A DNA stretch of 64,000 nt from NCBI GenBank assembly GCA_048264125.1, contig JBLXDM010000009.1:132517-196516 (forward strand), written 5' to 3'. This DNA is from M1-B18 sp048264125 (GTDB lineage Bacteria; Bacillota; Clostridia; Peptostreptococcales; Natronincolaceae). A program made the position numbers and the translations under genes. The notes under the pieces are model-generated. The model saw nothing but the letters and a program-made list of their open reading frames with translations, searched no databases and was not told the origin of the DNA. This document shows positions 1 to 9,083 of the stretch, one piece after another (positions within the stretch are counted from its first letter, which is position 1; each line of letters opens with the position of its first letter).

Positions 1-1
1 C

Positions 2-3000
2 TTCAGCTGTCAGGCTGTTTATTCACTATGCCGTGATATTCTGGAGGAGCTCTGGGGTGATACCTCCCCCGCCAATATCCTTTATTACATATATCAGTAC
101 ACCCTCAGCAAATCCTTTCCCAATTCTACTGAAATCGACTTGAAGACGGAATGGAATAATGCCTGTGAATATTATCTCTATGTGCTGAGGCTTTTTTGCA
201 ATTACCAGAAAAAGTCCGCCGACAATACCCTGCAAAGCAAATACCCCCTTCAGCTGTTGACGGAGGAGGAGGCTTCCAAATACAAAATTTCCAATGAATA
301 CAAGCATTTTGTAAACGTCTTTAATAGAGAATATATATATGAAATGATGAAGCTAAATCAAGAGGTGGTTAAGCATAATACCCTTGACCATATCTGCGGC
401 GTCCATCGATTGGCGCTTTTTATCGGACGTCAGCTCTTTGAGGCTGGCATTCCGGTAGACCTCGGCAGAGTTTCCGGGGCTGCTGCAGGCCATGATCTTG
501 GAAAATTCGGCTGTAGGAGCTGGGAGTCCCGAAGGGTTGCTTATCTTCATTACTATTATACGGACATGTGGTTCAAGAGACATAATATCCCATATATAGG
601 CCACACCGCTCTTAATCATTCGGTTTGGGATTTGGAGCTGGAAAATCTTGCGATTGAATCCCTTATTTTAATCTACTCTGATTTCAGAGTTAAGAATATA
701 ACCGAGGCGGGTAAAACCGAAATGTCTATCGTTGGCCTGAAGGAATCCTTCGACGTCATCCTCAATAAGCTGGATAACCTAGATGATAAAAAGGAGAAAC
801 GCTATAGACGTGTCTATTATAAGCTGAGGGACTTTGAGGAATATATCTTACAGTTGGGGATAGCTGTTGATCTCCAGCAAACTGCAGTAATGGAGCTGAA
901 AGCAAAGCAGTACTACTCCCTGATGAAGGGGGAGGAAATTACTCAGCACCTAAAGTATATGTCTATCCACCACAATATAAATCTTATGCATAAGCTGAAG
1001 GATGAGACCTCCTTAAATGAAATACTGGAGCTGGCCAGAAGCCAGAAGGACCCCAAGATACTAAGGGAGTATCTGGATATTTTTCAGGAATACTCCACCT
1101 ATCTTACTCAAAAGCAAAAGCTGATCACCATTAAGTTTCTATATGAAAAGCTGGTGCATTCGGAGGAGGACATTCGTCGGCATGCGGCAGAGCTGATGGG
1201 TAACTTGATTGCCATGCTGGATGAGGATTACCGCAAGGAAATCCCAGATGGTTTGATGCTGGAGCTGTCTGAAATAACAAGCGTAGAGCTTCTGGACCAA
1301 TATCTCAAGCTATTTGTCACCCCTGACCATAAGATGATACCCCTACATAGGATGTGGATTGGCTACAGTCTTCAAATACTAATCAAGGCCCTTTTCGAAG
1401 GCTGCAAGAAAAACCAGGTTCAGGACTTTAAAGCCGTTATCCTTAAGTATTACGACAAGAGCATTCTGTATCAGCTGGATATCAATGTCTACTTACTTGG
1501 GGCAATAAAGCATATTCCTATAACTGCAGATGACCCATCACTGGCAATCCTGTTTGACTATTTGGACATGGCCTTGAATCTGAAGGATGGGGACCTTAAA
1601 ATTTTATCTCTAGATACAATATATCGTCTGATGGACATCATCAGTGAGAAGCCCGACTTTGTAGAAAGAATATCCGCCCTCTGTCTTAACGCTGACAGGC
1701 TTTCAGATGACACGCCTGCTGAGAACTATTTAAAGCTGAAAATAGCTGAAAGTCTCTCATTAAATTCAGCGCTGCTTCAGCTTTACAGAGAGGCTGCCTT
1801 TCAGAAGGTGGAGAATATTTCTGATATATTCCTCAGCAATTTAAAGACAGCAACCAATTGGATTACGAAAAAGGTTCAGGTCCAAATGCTGACGGAGTAT
1901 TTCCTTCAAAACAGGAGCAATGGATTGTATACTGCCATGCATTATTGTAATCTACTGAAGGTCAGTGCTATTGAGAGCGTAAGAAATAGTGCCGGAAGAG
2001 CACTGGTGGAAATCATACCCTACCTTCCCTTTGAGCAGAGGAACGACATAGCAATTGAGCTATTGAGGGCTTTGGAGATTGAGGGCTATCAATTTACAAA
2101 GTATATTCCCAGCTATTTGGGACAAATAACAGTATTTTTGAAGCCCTACGAGCTGGATGAGTTGATTGAGGATCTGGCTGAAAAAACAAAGCATTCAAAT
2201 ATTCAAATAAATTCGCTATTGCTTAAAACGGTTGGCATTTTAATTTCAAATTATCCCAAATACTGTGAGCACTTTCCCGAGGATGACAGCATCAATCAGA
2301 GCAGATTGACAAAATTGCTGGGTATACTTTTAAATGGACTGGTGCATGACGACATTCAAATACGTCAGATATCCTTTGGGGTTATTGGCAAGGAGGTTTT
2401 CGGCTCCAAACAGCTGACCCTAGAAAATAAGCATAATATTCTCCAGCTTGTCGGCAAAAAAATATTAACTCTGTTGGCGGATACACAGGAAAACGAGCTA
2501 TTATTTCTAACGAACTCAGCCGGATTAAATCATATATATCGTTTTATTTCCGACTATAGCTTTTTGATGGGAGCCATCAGTATTACATCCCCTAAAAAAA
2601 TAGCCTTTTTCCCCGGCACCTTTGACCCCTTTACCTCTGGTCATAAGGAGATCGCAAAGGCCATCAGAGGCTTTGGCTTCGAGGTATTTCTAGCGGTAGA
2701 TGAGTTTTCATGGTCAAAGCGAACTCAGCCAAACCTGATAAGAAAAAATGTAATCAATATGTCTATTGCCGATGAAATGGATATATATCTATATCCGGAG
2801 GATTTTCCTACAAATCTAGCAAATGCGGAGGATTTAAAAAGGCTGGCGGAGAATTTCCAGGATAGGGCATATATCGCGGTGGGTAGCGATGTTATTACTA
2901 ACGCATCTGCCTACAAGGAGCCAATGACGGAGTATTCCATTCATAGCTTTCCTCATATCGTCTTTGAACGGCATGACAGAGAATATCCGCCGGAGCATGG

Positions 3001-4768
3001 ACATATGCTTTCGGAGGCCATCAATCAGATCAATGCGCCGGTAATACGGCTGAATCTGCCTCCCCAATATGAGGATATAAGCTCAACGCAGATAAGGACC
3101 TATATAGACGAGAACAGAGATATATCAAAGCTAATTGACCCAATGGCTCAGAAGTATATATACGAAAACAGCTTATATAGAAAAGAGCCCCAATACAAGT
3201 CTGTCGTTCAAACAATTTCAATGCATATAGAGGTCATAGAGGAGTATAATGAGGATCTGGTTTATGCCATAGCTAAGGAATTTCACCAGTCTTCAAAGGC
3301 TATAGCCGAAAAAATCAAAAGGATTTTGGAAAAGCCCTATGGCAGATTAGTAGTAATCCGAGAGCTACAGGAGAACAAAGGCCTGCTGGCCTATGCTGCC
3401 TTCCATTGGGTTCCGTCGGATATGCTGTACAAGGAATTTAACAATAGTAAGATCACGGAATATATAAGGGAGAATTATTCCGGTAGAATTATTCTTATTG
3501 ACGGTATATATGTCGACAGAAATAAAACTACAGACAGCCTTTATCAGATCGTACTAACAGAGGCGCTGGCCCATTGTCTGAAGGAGGACTTTGGCTATTG
3601 CGTATACGAAAACAAAATTGACGGCTATAATTCTCAGGAGCTATTGGATATATTGAAGCTCAACGGCTATCAGATGCTGCCCTTTAATGACCGACAGCAC
3701 CCGACCTTTGCAGTGAATATGACTAACCCCATAACCCTGAGCCTAGACGTTGAAACAATGATAAAGGAGCCCTTCAGAAGCAATTATAATGTAAAAAAAT
3801 GCATTTTGAAGACCAGAAGAAGGCTGCAGGAGGCTCTGACAAAGCTATATCCAGGAAATTTGGTTCTATCCTTTGACAGAAATGTACTGGACGAGACCCT
3901 TGTCAGAAAAATATGCAAGGAAAACGGCGTTCCCCATGTTTCACTAAATCCAAGGAGTCTAGGGCCTATGATGTGTGTGCCCTTCGGCAACATTTTGAAC
4001 AGGTCCATAGTGCCCAATACCGTCACTAAATCTCTCCATACGGAAAAGATGTTTGTGCCGGATATGTCCACCTTTAAGATAGGGGCCTATCCCTTCTATC
4101 TGGACCTAAAAAATCAGATAAAAATGATACGATCCTTTAACCGGCCTGTAATTTTAGTTGATGACCTGTTGAACAAGGGATATCGTATAAAGGCCTTGGC
4201 ACCGCTGCTGCGGGAGGAATCTATTGAGGTTAAAAGGATTATTGTGGGAATACTGTCGGGTAGAGGTAAGGAATTGATGGAAATTCAAAACCGACAGGTG
4301 GATAGCGCCTATTTCATACCAAAGCTGAGGCTGTGGTTTAATGAGCATCTGCTATATCCCTTTATAGGAGGAGATACCCTATGGCGTGGAATTAATCCTC
4401 AGCAAAATTTACTATCCTCCATCAACTTGATACTGCCTTATACCTCTCCCCACTTTATAAAGGGGGTCTCCAGTAATGCCATCTATCAATTGTCGGAGAC
4501 GGCTATAGAAAATGCCATCGAGATTCTGGAGGTTTTGGAGATGGAATATCAGAAGACAAACGAAAGAAAGCTGACTCTGTCCTTTATGGGGGAGGTATTT
4601 ATGTTTCCCCGTTGTCCGGATCATGGAGAGGATATGTTCTATGACCTTAACATTAATCCCTCCAGCTACCTAAAAAATGATCTGGAGCTTTTAAAAAGGA
4701 TGGAGCATAGCATCATCACAGGTGATATTAGGAGGGAAGAATATGCATTATTATCGTTACGAGACTAA
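2..4768 (+). CDS. Giant multidomain protein: HD hydrolase, HEAT repeats, NadD-like nucleotidylyltransferase, GNAT-like segment, phosphoribosyltransferase (5' end outside window)
   Basis: The reading frame is open from the first bases of the window, so the gene starts upstream; a TTG at 140 is only an internal codon. In order the protein shows: an HD-type metal-dependent phosphohydrolase motif (HTLDHICGVHR at 374, then GHDLGKFG with the HD pair at 491-496); a long helical HEAT/ARM-like solenoid (about 950-2580); a nucleotidylyltransferase core with GTFDPFTSGH (2615-2644) and the family ISSTQIR signature (3077-3097), as in NadD/CoaD-type enzymes; a possible acetyltransferase-like stretch (about 3230-3720); and a C-terminal phosphoribosyltransferase with the PRPP-loop motif VILVDDLLNKGYR (4148-4186). 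It is the first gene of a three-gene unit and overlaps the next by 26 bases. The domains suggest nucleotide or NAD-like cofactor chemistry. The substrate is unknown to me. Confidence 0.9.
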   Translation, partial: FSCQAVYSLCRDILEELWGDTSPANILYYIYQYTLSKSFPNSTEIDLKTEWNNACEYYLYVLRLFCNYQKKSADNTLQSKYPLQLLTEEEASKYKISNEYKHFVNVFNREYIYEMMKLNQEVVKHNTLDHICGVHRLALFIGRQLFEAGIPVDLGRVSGAAAGHDLGKFGCRSWESRRVAYLHYYYTDMWFKRHNIPYIGHTALNHSVWDLELENLAIESLILIYSDFRVKNITEAGKTEMSIVGLKESFDVILNKLDNLDDKKEKRYRRVYYKLRDFEEYILQLGIAVDLQQTAVMELKAKQYYSLMKGEEITQHLKYMSIHHNINLMHKLKDETSLNEILELARSQKDPKILREYLDIFQEYSTYLTQKQKLITIKFLYEKLVHSEEDIRRHAAELMGNLIAMLDEDYRKEIPDGLMLELSEITSVELLDQYLKLFVTPDHKMIPLHRMWIGYSLQILIKALFEGCKKNQVQDFKAVILKYYDKSILYQLDINVYLLGAIKHIPITADDPSLAILFDYLDMALNLKDGDLKILSLDTIYRLMDIISEKPDFVERISALCLNADRLSDDTPAENYLKLKIAESLSLNSALLQLYREAAFQKVENISDIFLSNLKTATNWITKKVQVQMLTEYFLQNRSNGLYTAMHYCNLLKVSAIESVRNSAGRALVEIIPYLPFEQRNDIAIELLRALEIEGYQFTKYIPSYLGQITVFLKPYELDELIEDLAEKTKHSNIQINSLLLKTVGILISNYPKYCEHFPEDDSINQSRLTKLLGILLNGLVHDDIQIRQISFGVIGKEVFGSKQLTLENKHNILQLVGKKILTLLADTQENELLFLTNSAGLNHIYRFISDYSFLMGAISITSPKKIAFFPGTFDPFTSGHKEIAKAIRGFGFEVFLAVDEFSWSKRTQPNLIRKNVINMSIADEMDIYLYPEDFPTNLANAEDLKRLAENFQDRAYIAVGSDVITNASAYKEPMTEYSIHSFPHIVFERHDREYPPEHGHMLSEAINQINAPVIRLNLPPQYEDISSTQIRTYIDENRDISKLIDPMAQKYIYENSLYRKEPQYKSVVQTISMHIEVIEEYNEDLVYAIAKEFHQSSKAIAEKIKRILEKPYGRLVVIRELQENKGLLAYAAFHWVPSDMLYKEFNNSKITEYIRENYSGRIILIDGIYVDRNKTTDSLYQIVLTEALAHCLKEDFGYCVYENKIDGYNSQELLDILKLNGYQMLPFNDRQHPTFAVNMTNPITLSLDVETMIKEPFRSNYNVKKCILKTRRRLQEALTKLYPGNLVLSFDRNVLDETLVRKICKENGVPHVSLNPRSLGPMMCVPFGNILNRSIVPNTVTKSLHTEKMFVPDMSTFKIGAYPFYLDLKNQIKMIRSFNRPVILVDDLLNKGYRIKALAPLLREESIEVKRIIVGILSGRGKELMEIQNRQVDSAYFIPKLRLWFNEHLLYPFIGGDTLWRGINPQQNLLSSINLILPYTSPHFIKGVSSNAIYQLSETAIENAIEILEVLEMEYQKTNERKLTLSFMGEVFMFPRCPDHGEDMFYDLNINPSSYLKNDLELLKRMEHSIITGDIRREEYALLSLRD

Positions 4769-5981
4769 ATATCTCCTTTCGCTTGAGGAATACTCTGGCT
4801 TAATCCCCGTAGCTGAGGAGGAGGTCGCTACATTTGACGGTATGCTATATTTTCTTAAAAGAATGCCCTTTCTGCAAACCAGGAGTCAATACTGTCTGTC
4901 TGATGCAGCCTTGCTTACCTCCCAGGAGGAGGGCTTAGGACTACTGTTAAAGCAGCCATCAACGGAGGACTCTTTCCCCGGCTGGCTTCAGGAAAAAATA
5001 AATAATCGGAGTGTCTCTGTAATAAATACTGAATATCCCCGCTGGCAGCAGCTATTAGAAAATAAGCACCCAACAGCTTGGAGAATTAATCTGGCAGGCC
5101 TTGGAGATGTGGGAGGCAGCCTACTGGTGGGCCTTCGGCTGCTGGGGGGAAATAGCATCGATTCTATTGGCATTTATGACCGTGATGAAAATAAGCTTCA
5201 GCGTTGGGAATATGAAATAAATCAAATTACTGATTTTCAACAGAGCAAACGTCCGGCGGTATTTCCGGTGGCATATGAGGATATATTTAGCTGCGATATG
5301 TTTGTCTTTTGCATAGCCGCCAGAGTTCCGGCCATAGGCGAAGAGGCCATCGATGTAAGGATGGCGCAATTTGAGGCCAATGCAAAAATTGTTTCAGAAT
5401 ATGCTGCATTGGCGGCAGAAAAGGGCTTTAAGGGTATATTTGCCGTTGTCTCAGATCCGGTGGATTTATTATGTAAGGCTGCCTTATTTGCCGGCAATGA
5501 AGGCAGTGCAAAGGCTGCTGGTAGGGGTCTGGCTCCCGAGCAAATAAGAGGCTATGGTCTGGGGGTTATGAATGCCAGAGCCCTCTATTATGCGGAGAAA
5601 AGCCCTGATTTAATTCACTATAAATCAGAAGGAAGAGCCTATGGTCCCCATGGAGAGGGGCTTGTTATTGCCGACAGCATCCTAAATTATGACGATGAAA
5701 AATCCTTAATTTTAACTGAAAGGGCCAGAGCAGCAAATCTAGAGGTGAGAAAAGCGGGCTTCAAGCCATATATAGCCCCTGCCCTTTCCTCCGGTGCCCT
5801 CTCTATATTAAGCACCATCCGAGGTGAATGGCATTATAGTGCCACCTATATGGGAGGCGTGTACATGGGGGCAAAGAATAGACTTCTGCCTGCTGGAACA
5901 GAAGTAGAAGCCCTTGAGTTTCCTCAGCAATTAATCGATAGGCTAAATACAACCTATCATCATTTAAGGAGCATAATATGA
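4743..5981 (+). CDS. Lactate/malate dehydrogenase-like NAD-dependent protein
   Basis: A 412-residue protein. An unfamiliar N-terminal part of about 110 residues precedes a Rossmann segment (RINLAGLGDVGGSLLVGLRL) with an acidic residue after the second strand (IGIYDRDE), as in NAD-dependent 2-hydroxyacid dehydrogenases. A later GPHGEG stretch sits where LDH/MDH enzymes carry the catalytic histidine, and GLGVMNARALYYAE resembles their conserved LD-x-x-R helix. The start is the ATG at 4743 because AGGAGGG lies at 4730-4736; an in-frame GTG at 4722 has no such site. It overlaps the giant gene before it and joins the next through ATGA. Whether it is an active dehydrogenase or a binding homologue cannot be told from sequence. 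The context points to a reaction linked to its two neighbours. Confidence 0.88.
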   Translation: MHYYRYETKYLLSLEEYSGLIPVAEEEVATFDGMLYFLKRMPFLQTRSQYCLSDAALLTSQEEGLGLLLKQPSTEDSFPGWLQEKINNRSVSVINTEYPRWQQLLENKHPTAWRINLAGLGDVGGSLLVGLRLLGGNSIDSIGIYDRDENKLQRWEYEINQITDFQQSKRPAVFPVAYEDIFSCDMFVFCIAARVPAIGEEAIDVRMAQFEANAKIVSEYAALAAEKGFKGIFAVVSDPVDLLCKAALFAGNEGSAKAAGRGLAPEQIRGYGLGVMNARALYYAEKSPDLIHYKSEGRAYGPHGEGLVIADSILNYDDEKSLILTERARAANLEVRKAGFKPYIAPALSSGALSILSTIRGEWHYSATYMGGVYMGAKNRLLPAGTEVEALEFPQQLIDRLNTTYHHLRSII

Positions 5982-7036
5982 TAGATGTTATAATTCCCAG
6001 CAGACCCACGGAAAATTTAAAAAGAATGCTATCGGCAATTGACCCCCTACCCCATCGTCTACACACAGATAAAGACCAGCTTCCGGAGCTGACCAATCGA
6101 AGGCTGCTTTTTGCTGCTGAGGTGGGCTCCAGCGGCTTTGATCTGCCTATGCTGGAGGTTTTTGAGATGCTTTCTAACAGAGGTCCCCATGCCTTGAAGG
6201 GCTCTACTGCAGCACTGATGATCAGCAGCCCCAATCAGCTCTATACTAAGACAGCCGCCGCACATTACACCCTTCTTGCCAATCGGCTGGGCTGCAGATT
6301 TCTAGGCCATTCCTTGCTTGAAGCGACGCAGGATCTGTCTAATTTTCTAACATGGCAGAAGATTACCCCCCTGAGCCTGGAGGATATATCCCTTCAGCAG
6401 GCAAGGCAGCTGCTTCAGCGGCTTGAGGAATACGATCCCAGACCCCTTGCAATGCCTAAGCTGCTGGCACTTCATTCCAGCAGTAGGAGCACCTCCAATA
6501 CCCTTATGCTGTGGTCTATGATTAAGGAGGAGCTAGGTGACTATGATATCGAGGAGATACATATAGAAAACGGCTCTGTATATGATTGCTATGGCTGCAG
6601 CTTCAAGGCCTGTGTAAGCTATGGTCTAAAGGATAGCTGCTACTATGGCGGCGTTATGACAGAGGAAATTTTGCCAGCCATAGAGAAGGCCGACGTCCTT
6701 GTGTGGATATGCCCTAATTATAACGATGCGGTCTCCTCCAATCTGACGGCAGTAATAAATCGACTTACGACCCTTTATCGAAAAATAAAGTTTTACGATA
6801 AAACTGTATTTGCTGTAATCGTTTCCGGGAATTCCGGCAGCGACTCCATAGCTAGACAGCTTATAGATGCCCTGAATATAAATAAGGGCTTTCAGCTGCC
6901 TCCAAATTTCGCCATCATGGAGACCGCCAACGACAGAGGCGCTATCCTAAAGGTTGAGGGCATCAGGGAAAGGGCCAGAGCCTTTGCAGAGAATATAAAG
7001 GGTGAAATAAAGGCCGATAAAGGGGATATTGGTTAA
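5978..7036 (+). CDS. NADPH-dependent FMN reductase/flavodoxin-fold protein with an unrecognised N-terminal domain
   Basis: A 352-residue protein. The first 150 or so residues match no family I recognise. The rest is a flavodoxin-like fold of the NADPH-dependent FMN reductase/iron-sulfur flavoprotein group: LLALHSSSRSTSNTL is the FMN phosphate loop, DCYGCSFKAC carries closely spaced cysteines as in iron-sulfur flavoproteins, and VLVWICPNYNDAVSSNLTA is the second FMN-contact loop. The start overlaps the previous stop as ATGA, with AAGGAG a few bases upstream, so the two are translationally coupled. It would carry electrons, by reducing a quinoid or cofactor-like substrate or relaying to an iron-sulfur centre. 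It is the last gene before a strong hairpin. Family assignment of the C-terminal half is firm; its partner is inferred. Confidence 0.88.
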   Translation: MIDVIIPSRPTENLKRMLSAIDPLPHRLHTDKDQLPELTNRRLLFAAEVGSSGFDLPMLEVFEMLSNRGPHALKGSTAALMISSPNQLYTKTAAAHYTLLANRLGCRFLGHSLLEATQDLSNFLTWQKITPLSLEDISLQQARQLLQRLEEYDPRPLAMPKLLALHSSSRSTSNTLMLWSMIKEELGDYDIEEIHIENGSVYDCYGCSFKACVSYGLKDSCYYGGVMTEEILPAIEKADVLVWICPNYNDAVSSNLTAVINRLTTLYRKIKFYDKTVFAVIVSGNSGSDSIARQLIDALNINKGFQLPPNFAIMETANDRGAILKVEGIRERARAFAENIKGEIKADKGDIG

Positions 7037-7042
7037 TAAAGT

Positions 7043-7075
7043 GGCACCTTGCATTTTGCGAAAATGCAAGGTGCC
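7043..7075 (+). terminator. 15-bp perfect hairpin after the three-gene operon
   Basis: GGCACCTTGCATTTT pairs perfectly with AAAATGCAAGGTGCC around a GCG loop, 7 bases past the stop codon. There is no long T run after it, so it may act as a terminator or as a 3' stabilising hairpin. The stretch 7076-7195 holds nothing I can support as a gene. Confidence 0.65.
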
Positions 7076-7195
7076 TTGTAAAATTCAAAAACTTCATATG
7101 AATAAGTAATGCTCAATGCTTCAATCTAACTCTATAAGCTCTCCTACATGATCGATCATAAAAGCAGGATATTATCAGATCCAAGTTGATTCCCT

Positions 7196-7657
7196 TTACT
7201 TTCCATTAATTACGCTTACAAGCTTACCTATGTAATAAGTAGTTATACAATAAAGCATACCAAAGCCTATATTTATAAGCATGAACAGCAATCTCAAGGC
7301 AATTTGTGGCCTAAGCATGTACAGATATGCAGTGGTTGCTATAGCGGTAATAGTCAAAATAATGCTTCTGAGACTCATATTTAGCACTTTTCCACTGATG
7401 AAGGAATAAACCTCCAGCAGCATACCCATAAAAACCAATGCCAACAGCTGGAATATATTATAGTTGATCTCTGCCAAAGCCCTAGTTGATTCATCGTATA
7501 GGCTATAGGGGTCTAAACCTCTAATGGCTGTAGGTGCTGCCATCAAAATTATGATTAGCGCTATAGCAAAGCTTAAGAGGTAAAGGATATGTGTGATTAT
7601 TGCTTTTAGCTTAACTGCTCTCTTTACCAAAAAACTCAGCCCCTTTTTCTTTAGCAT
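7196..7657 (-). CDS. Small integral membrane protein of unknown function
   Basis: A 153-residue hydrophobic protein with about four predicted membrane helices, at roughly residues 20-42, 70-92, 98-116 and 122-145. The N-terminus is strongly basic, so the N-terminus probably faces the cytoplasm. I recognise no family motif. The ATG at 7657 has a poor ribosome-binding site; a TTG nine codons later is preceded by AAAGGGG and could be the true start. It follows the flavodoxin gene at a distance of 7 bases and is probably the last gene of that unit. Confidence 0.6.
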   Translation of the reverse strand: MLKKKGLSFLVKRAVKLKAIITHILYLLSFAIALIIILMAAPTAIRGLDPYSLYDESTRALAEINYNIFQLLALVFMGMLLEVYSFISGKVLNMSLRSIILTITAIATTAYLYMLRPQIALRLLFMLINIGFGMLYCITTYYIGKLVSVINGK

Positions 7658-7664
7658 ACAAAGG

Positions 7665-8156
7665 CTATATTTTTAAGCTCCTAGCCCAATTTATAGCCTG
7701 CTGCCTCTGCTCCTGCAGATTATTTTTTATGGGGTCCTTAAAGCCCATTTCCCCTATAAAGCTATTTTGGGGCAACAGCCTTTTAATATTTTCATGGGTT
7801 TTACCACTGGAACCCCCAAAGCAGCTGAAGATTGCAATTTTTTTATTTTTCAAGGGGTATTGATGTAAAAAGGTATTCAGTGCAGGTGCATAGGTACTTG
7901 CCCAAACAGGTGTACCCAATATAACGGTATCAAAGGCATTTGGGTCGATATCAAAGGCTTGAAGCATTGGTTTTTCCTTAAATATGATCTGCTTCCCGCC
8001 CCAGATATACTTACCGAAGCCGCTGCCGGAAACATCCTTGACTGGCTTTAGCTCCAGCAGGGTTCCACCAATGGCCTCTGCTATAGCTTCAGCTATTGCC
8101 CTTGTATTCCCTTCAAGTGAATAAAATACAACTAGTTTTTTTCCTCCATTATCCAT
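7665..8156 (-). CDS. Flavodoxin family protein
   Basis: A 163-residue single-domain flavodoxin. The FMN phosphate loop is YSLEGNTRAIAEAIA near the N-terminus, and the second flavin loop is LGTPVWASTYAPAL; a third conserved stretch, FSCFGGSSGKT, follows. The length is typical of long-chain and PRK06242-like flavodoxins. It probably serves as a low-potential electron carrier or NAD(P)H:quinone-type flavoprotein in the cytoplasm. The start has an AAGGAGG site a few bases upstream. It lies between a phosphoesterase gene and a small membrane protein gene, neither of which reveals a partner. Confidence 0.88.
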   Translation of the reverse strand: MDNGGKKLVVFYSLEGNTRAIAEAIAEAIGGTLLELKPVKDVSGSGFGKYIWGGKQIIFKEKPMLQAFDIDPNAFDTVILGTPVWASTYAPALNTFLHQYPLKNKKIAIFSCFGGSSGKTHENIKRLLPQNSFIGEMGFKDPIKNNLQEQRQQAINWARSLKI

Positions 8157-8171
8157 ATTATCAGTTCCTCC

Positions 8172-8666
8172 TTATTTTAAGGCCTTTAAGCAAAGCCTTG
8201 CTTCCATACCTGACGCCATTATTTCCAGTATAATATATGAATAGTATTTTTCCCGTCTTTTACTGGTGGGAGAGCCGGGATTTAATAAGAGCACATTGTT
8301 CTTAGTCTGAATTAGAGGCTGATGGCTGTGTCCAAATATGATAATGTCTACGCCTTCATCCTCAAAGACCTCTAATGCCCTTTCTACGGTGGTTTTCTTT
8401 GAGCCGTCACCATGAATAAGCCCCAGCCTGTAGCCCATGAGCTCGATAATTTCCTTTTGATTAAGGGCCCCCCTGACCGAGTCACAATCGGCATTTCCCT
8501 TGACGCCTATAAAGCCGCTGTGTCGCCTTAATACCTCAAGGGCCTCGTAGGAGGTATAATCCCCTGCATGTAGGATGTAATCACAGTCCTCCAGCTCTTT
8601 AACTAAATCCTCCAAGGATTCAAGACTGCCTTTTATATGGGTGTCGGCAATGATCCCCAGCCTCAT
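8172..8666 (-). CDS. YfcE/MJ0936-type metallophosphoesterase
   Basis: A 164-residue calcineurin-like phosphodiesterase of the small YfcE group. The two-metal site is visible in order: ADTH near residue 8, HAGDY around residue 35, KGNAD around residue 57, GLIHGDG and GHSHQP. The family hydrolyses simple phosphodiesters in vitro with manganese; physiological substrates are mostly unknown. The start codon overlaps the end of the Nudix gene by 4 bases, so the two are translationally coupled and may both act on nucleotide-like phosphates. The product is cytoplasmic, with no signal peptide or membrane segment. Confidence 0.92.
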   Translation of the reverse strand: MRLGIIADTHIKGSLESLEDLVKELEDCDYILHAGDYTSYEALEVLRRHSGFIGVKGNADCDSVRGALNQKEIIELMGYRLGLIHGDGSKKTTVERALEVFEDEGVDIIIFGHSHQPLIQTKNNVLLLNPGSPTSKRREKYYSYIILEIMASGMEARLCLKALK

Positions 8667-9067
8667 AGAAATATGGCCTCCTTGAAGGTCATCAAGGCCC
8701 TCTTGGAGGGGGAGAACATGTGGAGGTGGTTTACTGCCTCTTCATACTCATACCATTTAAGCGCCAAAAGCTCCTCTCCATCTGCCCTTGGAGTACCCTC
8801 GTAGCTCCTACAGAGGTAGATAAGGGGCTCCACCAGCCGTTCCTCTCCCTTTACCAATGCATAGTCCTGAATCCTGCCAAGCTCCTCCATATGTATAGCC
8901 CTTATACCAAATTCCTCCATTAGCTCCCGAAGGGCAGCCTCATAGAAGCCTTCTTTGTCCTCCAGCTTTCCCCCTGCTAGGCCCCAGCCCTGTCCGTCGG
9001 ACCTTTTACCCAGCAGCACCCTATTATTATTTTCTATTACAATGCCACAGCATCTATCCAGCTTCAT
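8663..9067 (-). CDS. Nudix hydrolase
   Basis: A 134-residue protein that is almost entirely one Nudix domain. The Nudix box starts at GGKLEDKEGFYEAAL and runs through RELMEEFGI, matching the G-x5-E-x7-REUxEExGU pattern, with the Mg-binding glutamates present. It resembles MutT/ADP-ribose-type enzymes that hydrolyse nucleoside diphosphates linked to another group; the exact substrate is not readable. CCGIV and conserved tryptophans surround the box. A GGAGG site precedes the ATG. It overlaps the phosphoesterase gene by 4 bases. Confidence 0.9.
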   Translation of the reverse strand: MKLDRCCGIVIENNNRVLLGKRSDGQGWGLAGGKLEDKEGFYEAALRELMEEFGIRAIHMEELGRIQDYALVKGEERLVEPLIYLCRSYEGTPRADGEELLALKWYEYEEAVNHLHMFSPSKRALMTFKEAIFL

Positions 9068-9083
9068 TCTTTTTTCCTCCGAT

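Noticed and set aside
4722..4742. GTG at 4722 as start of the LDH-like gene
   Set aside because: AGGAGGG lies between it and the ATG at 4743, so the later codon is the one with a proper site.
140..4768. TTG at 140 as the start of the giant gene
   Set aside because: The frame is open with protein-like codons back to base 2, so the true start is outside the window.
7085..7195. Minus-strand stretch reading YPAFMIDHVGELIELD, like a HAD hydrolase C-terminus
   Set aside because: Only 16 residues; the likeness is too short to support a pseudogene.
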